64,000 bases of DNA from Flavobacterium antarcticum DSM 19726 (GTDB taxonomy: Bacteria; Bacteroidota; Bacteroidia; Flavobacteriales; Flavobacteriaceae). Positions 33,597-42,357 of the stretch are shown in pieces. Numbering within the stretch: the first letter of the stretch is position 1; each line of letters starts with the position of its first letter. Location of the stretch: assembly GCF_000419685.1 (NCBI RefSeq), contig NZ_ATTM01000005.1, forward strand, positions 248,001 to 312,000, read 5' to 3'. The notes beneath the pieces were generated by a model. It saw only the letters and a list, made by a program, of their open reading frames with translations, was not told where the DNA came from and searched no databases. The position numbers were made by a program, and so were the translations under genes.

Positions 33597-36500
33597 TTAT
33601 TCGTTAACGATAACCCATTCGCCTGATGCTAAAAGGGATTCGGCTTTTTTGTATTTCATACTTTCCGTTTTTCCACTCATCACATGTTTAATTGTTACGT
33701 TGTCGTTACGGTTGATTTTCGGCATTTCGCGTTTAATCGTTTCTGTGACTTGACGTTGTTGTGTTTGACCTGCTTCGCGGTTTTCTGCAGCTGCTTGGTC
33801 TGTATTTTGAATTTCATCCTTAGAAGTCGTATAGTCTTCTTTCTGACGTACTTCTTTCGCTTCTTGAATTGTCGCTGTATTTTGTTGCGGCAAATCACCT
33901 TTGAACAAGAATGAAACAACTTCTTTATTTACGCCATTCAACATTGAACTAAATAATTTAAAAGCTTCGAATTTGTAAATCAGCAACGGGTCTTTTTGTT
34001 CGTGAACGGCTAATTGAACTGATTGTTTCAACTCGTCCATTTTACGCAAGTGTTTTTTCCAAGCTTCATCCACAATTGCTAAGGTGATATTTTTTTCAAA
34101 ATCAGCAATTAATTGTTTTCCTTCGCTGTCGTATGCTTTTTTCAAATCAGTAACGACGTTTAACGATTTAATTCCGTCTGTAAAAGGAACTACGATGCGT
34201 TCAAACTGATTGTCTTTGTTTTCAAAAACATTTTTAATAATCGGCAATGCTTCCCGAGCACTGCGATTTGTTTTTTCTGTATAGTATTCTAAAGCTGCTT
34301 TGTATACTTTTCCTGCAATTTCAATTGGAGTAAGTTTGTTGTATTCTGCTTCCGTAATTGCATCTGTAATTGAGAAATAGCGAATCAATTCAAATTCGAA
34401 GTTCTTGAAATCGCCACCTTCTTTATTTGAGGTCGCCACTAATTCACACGTATCATAAATCATGTTAGCGATATCCACTTTCAAACGTTCGCCATGCAAA
34501 GCGTGACGACGGCGTTTGTAAACTACTTCACGTTGTGCATTCATTACGTCATCGTATTCCAATAAGCGTTTACGAACTCCAAAGTTATTTTCCTCTACTT
34601 TTTTCTGTGCTCTTTCGATAGATTTGGTCATCATTGAATGCTGAATTACTTCGCCTTCTTTCAATCCCATTCTGTCCATCACTTTTGCAACTCGTTCTGA
34701 ACCAAAAAGACGCATTAAGTTATCTTCTAGTGAAACGTAAAATTGTGAACTTCCCACATCTCCTTGACGACCTGCACGACCTCGTAATTGACGGTCTACA
34801 CGACGCGAATCATGACGTTCTGTACCAATAATTGCTAAACCACCTGCCGCTTTTACTTCTGGAGATAATTTAATATCCGTTCCACGACCGGCCATGTTTG
34901 TTGCAATAGTTACAACACCAGATTTACCCGCTTCTTCAACGATTTGTGCTTCTTGCTTGTGCATTTTGGCATTCAAAACGTTGTGTTGCACGTTTCTCAT
35001 TTTCAACATTCGGCTTAATAATTCCGAAATTTCAACCGAAGTTGTTCCAATTAAAACCGGACGTCCTGCTTTTGATAATTCCGTTACATCGTCAATAACA
35101 GCGTTGAATTTTTCACGAACGGAACGGTAAATCAAATCTTCTTTATCGTTACGAGCCATCGGACGGTTGGTTGGAATTTCAACAACGTCTAATTTATATA
35201 TTTCCCACAATTCCCCTGCTTCAGTAACGGCCGTTCCGGTCATACCTGCAAGTTTGTTGTACATTCTAAAGTAATTCTGTAAAGTTACAGTTGCAAATGT
35301 TTGCGTAGCCGCTTCAATTTTTACATTTTCTTTTGCTTCAATCGCTTGGTGCAAACCGTCAGAATAACGACGACCATCCATTATACGACCTGTTTGCTCA
35401 TCTACAATCATGATTTTGTTGTCCATGATTACGTATTCTACATCTTTTTCAAAAAGAGAATAGGCTTTAAGCAATTGAGTTAACGTATGAATTCGTTCGC
35501 TTTTAATACCGAAGTCTTGGAATAATTTTTCCTTTTCTTCTGCTTCAGCGTCTTTGTCTAATTTTAATTTTTCAATTCGAGCAATTTCAGTTCCAATATC
35601 CGGAAGAACGAAGAAATCAGCATCTTCATCTGTCGATAAAAATTTGATACCGTTATCTGAAAGTTCAACTTGATTGTTTTTTTCTTCAATGACAAAATAC
35701 AACGCTTCATCCACTTTATGCATTTCGCGGTTGTTGTCTTGCATGTAATGATTTTCAGTTTTTTGAAGCAATTGTTTAATTCCTTCTTCACTCAAAAATT
35801 TAATTAACGCTTTGTTTTTTGGCAAAGCACGATACGCTCTCAATAATTGAAAACCACCGTCTTTCGTATTTCCTTCTTTAATTAATTTTTTGGCTTCTGT
35901 TAAAAATCCATTAGATAGTTGGCGTTGAAGTGCTACTAAATTTTCAATTTTTGGTTTCAACTCCATGAATTCATGTCGGTCACCTTGCGGAACCGGACCT
36001 GAAATAATCAACGGAGTTCGAGCGTCGTCAATCAAAACAGAATCGACCTCATCGACAATTGCAAAATTGTGTTTGCGTTGCACTAAATCTGTTGGAGCAT
36101 GAGCCATATTATCTCTCAAATAATCGAAACCAAATTCGTTATTTGTACCATAAGTAATATCAGCATTATACGCTTCACGTCTTGCGTCTGAATTCGGTTG
36201 GTGATTATCGATACAATCAACCGTCATTCCGTGGAATTCAAAAAGAGGTGCTTTCCAAGCGCTATCTCTTTTTGCCAAGTAGTCGTTCACGGTAACTAAA
36301 TGCACACCGTTTCCAGTTAATGCATTTAAGTAAAGAGGTAGAGTTGCAACTAATGTTTTTCCCTCACCCGTTTGCATTTCCGCTACTTTACCTTGGTGCA
36401 ACACCATTCCACCAATTAACTGAACATCATAATGAATCATGTCCCATGTAATTAGTTTTCCGGCAGCTGACCACGTATTTGACCAAAGTGCTTCATCGCC

Positions 36501-36950
36501 TTCGATACTTACATATTCTTTAGCAGCAGAAAATTTCAAATCGCTAGGACTTGCTTTCACGCGAACTACTGAATTGTCCTTAAATCTTCTCGCTGTTTCT
36601 TTGACAACGCCAAAAGCTTCAGGAAGAATTTCTAATAATGTTTTTTCAGAAATATCATAGGCTTCTTTTTCTAAAGCATCGATAGACACATAAATGTCTT
36701 CTTTCTCATCGATATCTACTTTTTGGTCTACTTCAAGTTTTAGAGCCGCAATCTTATCATCTTTTTCCTGACGTGCTTCTTGTATTCGCTTTTTGAATTC
36801 AGCGGTTTTTGCCCTTAATTCATCGTGAGATAAGGCAGCCAATGAAGACTCAAATGTTTTAATTTTAGCCAAGTAAGGTTGTAAAGCCTTAACGTCCTTC
36901 TGTGATTTATCGCCTACAAAGGCTTTAAGAATGCTGTTTATGAAGCTCAT
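33597..36950 (-). CDS. secA: Preprotein translocase ATPase SecA
   Basis: 1117 residues, the long form typical of Bacteroidota. Walker A MQTGEGKTLVATLPLYL, DEVDSVLIDDARTPLIIS, and helicase motifs TNMAGRGTDIKL and GTERHDSRRVDRQLRGRAGRQGD are all present. An insertion of about 200 residues (between the first and second nucleotide-binding parts) accounts for the length. The extreme C-terminus lacks the cysteine zinc motif and has a Q-, E- and T-rich linker instead. It drives Sec-dependent export. Confidence 0.97.
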   Translation of the reverse strand: MSFINSILKAFVGDKSQKDVKALQPYLAKIKTFESSLAALSHDELRAKTAEFKKRIQEARQEKDDKIAALKLEVDQKVDIDEKEDIYVSIDALEKEAYDISEKTLLEILPEAFGVVKETARRFKDNSVVRVKASPSDLKFSAAKEYVSIEGDEALWSNTWSAAGKLITWDMIHYDVQLIGGMVLHQGKVAEMQTGEGKTLVATLPLYLNALTGNGVHLVTVNDYLAKRDSAWKAPLFEFHGMTVDCIDNHQPNSDARREAYNADITYGTNNEFGFDYLRDNMAHAPTDLVQRKHNFAIVDEVDSVLIDDARTPLIISGPVPQGDRHEFMELKPKIENLVALQRQLSNGFLTEAKKLIKEGNTKDGGFQLLRAYRALPKNKALIKFLSEEGIKQLLQKTENHYMQDNNREMHKVDEALYFVIEEKNNQVELSDNGIKFLSTDEDADFFVLPDIGTEIARIEKLKLDKDAEAEEKEKLFQDFGIKSERIHTLTQLLKAYSLFEKDVEYVIMDNKIMIVDEQTGRIMDGRRYSDGLHQAIEAKENVKIEAATQTFATVTLQNYFRMYNKLAGMTGTAVTEAGELWEIYKLDVVEIPTNRPMARNDKEDLIYRSVREKFNAVIDDVTELSKAGRPVLIGTTSVEISELLSRMLKMRNVQHNVLNAKMHKQEAQIVEEAGKSGVVTIATNMAGRGTDIKLSPEVKAAGGLAIIGTERHDSRRVDRQLRGRAGRQGDVGSSQFYVSLEDNLMRLFGSERVAKVMDRMGLKEGEVIQHSMMTKSIERAQKKVEENNFGVRKRLLEYDDVMNAQREVVYKRRRHALHGERLKVDIANMIYDTCELVATSNKEGGDFKNFEFELIRYFSITDAITEAEYNKLTPIEIAGKVYKAALEYYTEKTNRSAREALPIIKNVFENKDNQFERIVVPFTDGIKSLNVVTDLKKAYDSEGKQLIADFEKNITLAIVDEAWKKHLRKMDELKQSVQLAVHEQKDPLLIYKFEAFKLFSSMLNGVNKEVVSFLFKGDLPQQNTATIQEAKEVRQKEDYTTSKDEIQNTDQAAAENREAGQTQQRQVTETIKREMPKINRNDNVTIKHVMSGKTESMKYKKAESLLASGEWVIVNE

Positions 36951-36987
36951 ATGTATATAATTCTGTTATTCAATTCGTTATTCAAAC

Positions 36988-37018
36988 AAAAAAAAAGTCT
37001 CGCATGAGACTTTTTCAT
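36988..37018. terminator. Terminator between the DUF2795 gene and secA
   Basis: AAAAAGTCTC (36992-37001) pairs with GAGACTTTTT (37006-37015), with an A run before and T after. It ends the small gene starting at 37252. Confidence 0.8.
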
Positions 37019-37030
37019 TGGGTTTATTTT

Positions 37031-37252
37031 TTAGTATTCATCCTCGTTCCAAAGATAATCTTCGTCGGTTGGATAATCAGGCCAAATTTCTTCCATTGAT
37101 TCATAGATCTCTCCTTCGTCTTCTATAGATTGAAGGTTTTCTACCACTTCTAAAGGTGCACCAGCTCTAATAGCATAGTCAATAAGTTCATCTTTAGTAG
37201 CAGGCCACGGTGCGTCACTTAAATAGGATGCCAATTCTAATGTCCAATACAT
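37031..37252 (-). CDS. DUF2795 small acidic protein
   Basis: 73 residues with the DUF2795-like start MYWTLELASYLSDAPWPATKDELIDYAIR and a very acidic C-terminus ending DEDYLWNEDEY. The function of the family is unknown. It lies directly upstream of secA on the same strand, a common Bacteroidota arrangement, but a terminator separates the two. Confidence 0.8.
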   Translation of the reverse strand: MYWTLELASYLSDAPWPATKDELIDYAIRAGAPLEVVENLQSIEDEGEIYESMEEIWPDYPTDEDYLWNEDEY

Positions 37253-37401
37253 CTTGTATAAGTTTTATAATTTTATGCAAAAATAAATTTTTTACTGAGA
37301 CAGTCAAGTAAAATTGTGTTTATTTTTTAAAGTTAAGAACGTTTTTTTATTTTCCAGTTTCGCAAAAGGATTTTTTAGAAAAATAGCCCGGAAATTTACT
37401 G

Positions 37402-37974
37402 TCAATATTTTTCGGGAATCCATTGAACCTCTTCAGCGTTTAAGTCTTGAGACAACTTCCGTGCCAACACAAAAAGGTAGTCAGAAAGTCGGTTCAAGTA
37501 TTTCAAAACGAAGAAATCAATGGACTCAATTTCGTTTAAATGGACTGCTATTCGTTCCGCTCTGCGGCAAACACAACGTGCGATATGACAATATGACACA
37601 GTTGGATGGCCTCCAGGTAATACAAAATGTGTCATTTGTGGGAGTGACGCTTCCATTGAATCAATCGCATTTTCCATAAACTCAATTTCTGCCTCTGTAA
37701 TCTTGGGAATGTTTAAGCGGTCTTTTCCATTTTTCAATGTTTCCTTTTCGGGTGGTGTAGCTAATATTGCTCCAACAGTAAATAGCTTATTCTGAATTTC
37801 GGCCAATGTGTTTTTGTATATTCCATTAATATCCTGGTCTCTTATTAATCCAATATGCGAATTTAATTCATCCACCGTTCCGTAACTTTCTATTCGTATG
37901 TGATTTTTTGGAACACGCGTACCTCCAAAAAGTGCTGTTGTTCCTTTATCTCCTGTTTTGGTGTAGACCTTCAT
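37402..37974 (-). CDS. ATP:cob(I)alamin adenosyltransferase (PduO type)
   Basis: 190 residues of the PduO/MMAB family: KVYTKTGDKGTTALFGGTRVPK near the N-terminus (ATP-binding), ESYGTVDELNSHIGL, and ARCVCRRAERIAV. It transfers the adenosyl group to cob(I)alamin, giving adenosylcobalamin. It stands alone, with its start at 37974 just before a 215-nt gap. In this genome it would supply cofactor for the CarH-like regulator and any AdoCbl-dependent enzymes. Confidence 0.93.
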   Translation of the reverse strand: MKVYTKTGDKGTTALFGGTRVPKNHIRIESYGTVDELNSHIGLIRDQDINGIYKNTLAEIQNKLFTVGAILATPPEKETLKNGKDRLNIPKITEAEIEFMENAIDSMEASLPQMTHFVLPGGHPTVSYCHIARCVCRRAERIAVHLNEIESIDFFVLKYLNRLSDYLFVLARKLSQDLNAEEVQWIPEKY

Positions 37975-38190
37975 TTTGTGTAGTTTTTAGAATTCTGGGC
38001 TAAAGTTACATTTTAATGCAATAAAACATCAGCAAAACTATTATACAATTTCAGGTCACAGTTACAAGATATGAATATTTATTCATTAAAAATGTATAAT
38101 TATTAAATTAATCATAAATTTTTAAGTTAATTAAATGTTATATTGAATCATTTGTTACTTTTATGATGAATTATTAAAATAAACCAAATT

Positions 38191-38850
38191 ATGAAAAAAG
38201 TACAATTATTAGTAGGAGTTGCTATCCTTGCAGCTTCTTTTACCTCGTGTAAAAATGAAGAACAAGAAATGGCAGAGAAGTCATTTGACCGTTATGAGAA
38301 ATATGTAGATTCAGTTCAAGTTGTTACAGAAGCAGATGCTTTAGCAAACTGGCAAGCAATTGAAGCGGGATATAACGACCGTATGAACGAAGCAGACATG
38401 GCAATTGCTAGTATGAAAGATCGTGCTGAAGCAGAAATTCGAATTGAGAAAGCGAAAGTTAAATATACGGAGTTTAAAACGAAAGTAGAGGCAAGTGTTC
38501 CTAAACCAGTGGATAGAAAAGTAGTGATTCGTAACTCTTATTTTGGTGATGGAAAAATGACTGGTGGCGATATGGACTTCAGTTGGGTAAACAAGGATAA
38601 TATTTTGACCGTTTACAATGACTTTTATAATGAATTTGACGCCAATAAAAACTCGTACTCAAGAGAAGATTTTGACGAGATTAAAGCGTTGTATGAAGCT
38701 TTAGACTCAAGAAAAAATACAGTTGAAAAAGAAGGATTGTCGTCTCACGATAATTTAAAAATCGCAGAAATTAAATTCAAATTTGCTCCTAAATTTAAAT
38801 GGGAACGAATGGGTGCTAAAGCTGAAGAAAACGCCGAAGCAAAAGAATAA
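38191..38850 (+). CDS. Lipoprotein of unknown function
   Basis: 219 residues. The lipoprotein signal ends in TSC at about residue 20, followed by KNEEQEMA. The mature part is charged and helical, with a first region (about 45-105) resembling a coiled coil and a second half containing VVIRNSYFGDGKMTGGDMDF. I do not recognise a named family with certainty. It is followed by a terminator and is probably a single-gene unit. Confidence 0.65.
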   Translation: MKKVQLLVGVAILAASFTSCKNEEQEMAEKSFDRYEKYVDSVQVVTEADALANWQAIEAGYNDRMNEADMAIASMKDRAEAEIRIEKAKVKYTEFKTKVEASVPKPVDRKVVIRNSYFGDGKMTGGDMDFSWVNKDNILTVYNDFYNEFDANKNSYSREDFDEIKALYEALDSRKNTVEKEGLSSHDNLKIAEIKFKFAPKFKWERMGAKAEENAEAKE

Positions 38851-38871
38851 ATTTGTTGAATATCAAAGGTT

Positions 38872-38907
38872 AAAAATAGCCGTTCATTTTTTGGACGGCT
38901 ATTTTTT
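38872..38907 (+). terminator. Intrinsic terminator
   Basis: AATAGCCGTTC near 38875-38885 pairs with GGACGGCTATT (38893-38903), one mismatch, followed by seven T. It ends the lipoprotein gene. Confidence 0.85.
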
Positions 38908-39061
38908 TGTGTAATTGTTAAAACAATCGGTAAAAAAAATTGTAAATTCATTTTTGGGATAAAGCATTCCGATGGGGAACGCTTATCTTTTTAATAACAT
39001 TAACTTAACATGCATGCAGATTTCTTAAAGGACTTTTGCATAAAAGAAATTTCAATAAAGA

Positions 39062-41311
39062 ATGGATCAGATTTACGTAATAATGTTGATTGTGTTGGGC
39101 GTTTTAGCTGTTATTGATTTAATGGTTGGAGTGAGTAACGACGCGGTTAATTTTTTGAATTCAGCCATAGGTTCGAAGGCAATTTCGTTTAAAACCACTA
39201 TGATTGTGGCGAGTGCCGGAGTTTTATTAGGTGCGATGTTTTCCAGCGGAATGATGGAAATTGCCCGAAGCGGTATTTTTGTACCAAGTATGTTTAGCTT
39301 TAATGACGTCATGATTATTTTCTTGGCGGTTATGATTAGTGATATTCTTCTGTTGGACGTTTTTAACTCGTTGGGTTTACCGACATCCACAACTGTTTCT
39401 ATCATTTTTGAATTATTAGGTGCGGCAGTTTGTTTGGCACTTTATAAAATTTATACTTCGGATGATTCTTTTGATAATCTAGGAATGTACATTAATACCA
39501 AGAAAGCGTCAGAAATTGTCTATAGTATTTTACTTTCCGTAGTGCTATCTTTTGCATTAGGTAGTTTTATACAATATATTTCGCGTTTGATTTTTACTTT
39601 TCACTATGAGAAAAAGCTGAAATATTTTGGCGCGATTTTCGGAGGAGTTGCTATTTCGGCTATTACTTTCTTTATTTTAATCAAAGGATTAAAAGGCGTT
39701 TCTTTCATTTCTGCAGAACAGTCAAGTTGGATTAACACGCATCAATTCTTAATATTAGGTGTGAATTTTGTATTCTTTTTAATGCTTTCTCAAGTGTTGA
39801 TTAGCTATTTTAAAGTGAATATCTTACGGGTTATCATCACTATTGGTACGTTTGCATTGGCTCTTGCTTTTGCAGGAAATGATTTAGTGAACTTTATAGG
39901 TGTACCAATTGCAGCTTTCAATTCGTATGAAATTTTCCAAGCTGTTCCTGGAGCTTCGGGTGAAACTTTTATGATGGGTGCTTTGGCAAACGACAATATC
40001 GTGGCTCCGTTTTACTTTTTATTATTCGCAGGAATTATTATGGTAATCACTTTGTGGACTTCTAAAAAAGCAAAAGCCGTTATTGAAACGGGTGTTAATT
40101 TATCGCGTCAAGGAGAAGGAGTAGAGAAGTTTGCACCAAATACAATTTCGCGAGGAATTGTAAGATTGGGTGTTTATTTGGGTGAAGGAATTAATTATTT
40201 TTTACCTAAAAAACTACAAATCCGAATTGACAATCGCTTTAAATCGGTTGAAAAGCCAACAAAAGGAAATGACGACGAACCTGCTTTTGATATGGTTCGA
40301 GCATCCGTAAACTTAATGGTAGCGAGTATTTTAATTGCAATTGGAACTTCGTTAAAACTTCCACTTTCTACGACTTATGTGACATTTATGGTGGCAATGG
40401 GAACTTCATTTGCAGATAGAGCTTGGGACAGAGAAAGTGCGGTTTACAGAATTGCAGGTGTTTTTAATGTTATTGGAGGTTGGTTCTTTACCGCTTTTAT
40501 TGCCTTTTTTCTTGCATTCGTTATGGCTTACATTTTAAAAGTCGGTGAAGTATTTGCTTTCGTAGGCTTACTTTTAATGTTGGGAATTATGCTTTACAGA
40601 AGTTCACGTAAGCATAAAAAGAAAGTCAAAATTGAAGCTGAAATTAAGAGCTTACGCAAAGAAGATATTGGGACGGTTAACGAAATGATTACCGAAAGTT
40701 CTGCTCAAATTGCAAAAGTATTCCGCAAAACAAGTGCATTGTATTCAAATGTAGTAGACAATTTAAGTTTGCAGGATTTGCCAAAGTTGAAAGAGAATAA
40801 AAAAGACCAAAAGAAGGTAGAAAAAGAAGTTGATGAACTAAAAAACAATGTCTTTTACTTAATCAAAAACTTGGACGATAATTCCGTTGAAGCGAGTAAA
40901 TTTTACATTCTGATTTTAGGTTATTTGCAAGATATGGTGCAATCGATTGATTTTATTACATCGAATAGTTATTCGCATGTCAATAATAATCACAAGCCGT
41001 TGAAGTTTAATCAAATTCGAGATTTGAAAACGATTGACCGCCAATTACAGCGTTTATTACAATTGTTAGAAGATAGTTTTAAGAACGACGATTTTTATAA
41101 AATTGACCTTATTCTAAAAGACAAACAAGTTTTGTTAGATACCGTTTCTGAATTAATTTCAAAGCAAATCAATAGAATTCGTACTACCGAAACGAGTCCA
41201 AAAAACAGTAAATTGTATTTTGCTTTATTGTTAGAAACAAACGATTTAGTGAAATCGGTAATGAACTTATTAGAGCTTTTCAAAGAATTTAATAAGTTGA
41301 ATAAAAAGTAA
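39062..41311 (+). CDS. PiT inorganic phosphate transporter fused to a PhoU-like domain
   Basis: 749 residues. The first about 520 form a PiT-family transporter with the paired family motifs GVSNDAVNFLNSAIGSKA near the N-terminus and AFAGNDLVNFIGVPIAAFNS in the middle. A cytoplasmic C-terminal part (about 530-749) is helical, with repeated Leu/Lys heptads like PhoU/DUF47. In many bacteria that partner is a separate gene. The fusion implies a built-in regulator of phosphate uptake (inference). It abuts the convergent methyltransferase gene. Confidence 0.88.
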   Translation: MDQIYVIMLIVLGVLAVIDLMVGVSNDAVNFLNSAIGSKAISFKTTMIVASAGVLLGAMFSSGMMEIARSGIFVPSMFSFNDVMIIFLAVMISDILLLDVFNSLGLPTSTTVSIIFELLGAAVCLALYKIYTSDDSFDNLGMYINTKKASEIVYSILLSVVLSFALGSFIQYISRLIFTFHYEKKLKYFGAIFGGVAISAITFFILIKGLKGVSFISAEQSSWINTHQFLILGVNFVFFLMLSQVLISYFKVNILRVIITIGTFALALAFAGNDLVNFIGVPIAAFNSYEIFQAVPGASGETFMMGALANDNIVAPFYFLLFAGIIMVITLWTSKKAKAVIETGVNLSRQGEGVEKFAPNTISRGIVRLGVYLGEGINYFLPKKLQIRIDNRFKSVEKPTKGNDDEPAFDMVRASVNLMVASILIAIGTSLKLPLSTTYVTFMVAMGTSFADRAWDRESAVYRIAGVFNVIGGWFFTAFIAFFLAFVMAYILKVGEVFAFVGLLLMLGIMLYRSSRKHKKKVKIEAEIKSLRKEDIGTVNEMITESSAQIAKVFRKTSALYSNVVDNLSLQDLPKLKENKKDQKKVEKEVDELKNNVFYLIKNLDDNSVEASKFYILILGYLQDMVQSIDFITSNSYSHVNNNHKPLKFNQIRDLKTIDRQLQRLLQLLEDSFKNDDFYKIDLILKDKQVLLDTVSELISKQINRIRTTETSPKNSKLYFALLLETNDLVKSVMNLLELFKEFNKLNKK

Positions 41312-42163
41312 TTAATGGAGTAATCCCCAAAGGTTTTTAATTCCTAAAACGTTATCTAAAAAGAACGATTTATCAATTCGAACAATAAAATTTTCTTTGA
41401 CTTGTTCGCTTCTAAAAAAAACAATTCCCCACTGAAATGTGTCCACCGTGACCGTTACTTTGGGGTGTTTTTTTATAAGTTCCCAAGCTTCTTCCATTTC
41501 TTGAGACCAATGAATGTCATCAAAAATCCAAACGGTTTCGTTATCAATTGTTGGTAATAATAATTCGAAATACTCTAAAGTTGCTTTCTTGGAATGGTTG
41601 CCGTCGAAGAAAATTAAGTTGTACGTTGTAGGTTGTAGGTTGTAGGTTGTGAGTTGTTTTGAAAATTCGGTATTTATAAATGCAACCCTTTCAGATTGCA
41701 AATTAAAACTTCGAAATTGGAACATTTCTTTTGCAACTGACAATGTTTCTTGACAACCTTCTAAACTAGTAATAGATAGATTTTTATTTGCCAGCGCTAG
41801 GGCAGAAGTAGCTAATCCTAATGACGTTCCAATTTCTAAAATAGTATTTGGCATAAAATATTGCGTTATTCTGAAAAGTAATTTTGCACGTTTCTGTGAA
41901 ATTCCTGCAATTTCCGCAATTTGACTAACCTTCCTTTTATTTGATTTAAAAACTCTAGAACCTGAACCAAAATCAGTAACTAAAATAGTTCTATTATCTT
42001 CAACTAATGAAAACCAATATTTGTAGAGGATGTTATATTCAGAATAATTTGTTTTATCATAAAAACACTTCTGCACCAAATTAAACACAAACGGCGAATG
42101 CACTCCGTGAGCGTTGGTTGAATTCCAAATGAATTTTAAATATGATTTGAATAGGTGTTGCAT
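41312..42163 (-). CDS. SAM-dependent O-methyltransferase
   Basis: 283 residues. Motif I is TILEIGTSLGLATSALALA; NLIFFDGNHSKKATLEYFELLLP and WIFDDIHWSQEMEEAWELI follow. The pattern matches class I O-methyltransferases of the catechol type. A run of 7-bp repeats (41618-41656) encodes an extra QLTTYNLQPTTYNL segment just before the NLIFFDGNH motif. The substrate is unknown. Confidence 0.8.
   Translation of the reverse strand: MQHLFKSYLKFIWNSTNAHGVHSPFVFNLVQKCFYDKTNYSEYNILYKYWFSLVEDNRTILVTDFGSGSRVFKSNKRKVSQIAEIAGISQKRAKLLFRITQYFMPNTILEIGTSLGLATSALALANKNLSITSLEGCQETLSVAKEMFQFRSFNLQSERVAFINTEFSKQLTTYNLQPTTYNLIFFDGNHSKKATLEYFELLLPTIDNETVWIFDDIHWSQEMEEAWELIKKHPKVTVTVDTFQWGIVFFRSEQVKENFIVRIDKSFFLDNVLGIKNLWGLLH
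41618..41656. repeat. Tandem heptamer repeat inside a gene
   Basis: Five full units, GTTGTAC, three copies of GTTGTAG and GTTGTGA, then GTTG. Total 39 nt, equal to 13 codons. Gain or loss of one unit would shift the frame of the methyltransferase gene. Confidence 0.85.
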
Positions 42164-42245
42164 AATCTACAAAGTCGGGCGAAGATACAAAGTACAATGA
42201 TATTCTGTGAAATTTATTTAGATTGTATATTTATTTGAAATTAGA

Positions 42246-42281
42246 ATTCGTGTAAATTCGTGAAATCTGTGTAAAATCTCC
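42246..42281. repeat. Degenerate ATTCGTG/ATCTGTG repeat
   Basis: Units ATTCGTGTAA, ATTCGTGAA and ATCTGTGTAA follow each other. The same kind of units occur at 46800-46830. It lies in the spacer between the methyltransferase and SDR starts. Confidence 0.5.
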
Positions 42282-42357
42282 TTTTCAAATTATAGTATTA
42301 AAAATCTATCTTTGCCACTTCAGAATTTGCACCAAAAGCATTTTCAAATCCATAAGA

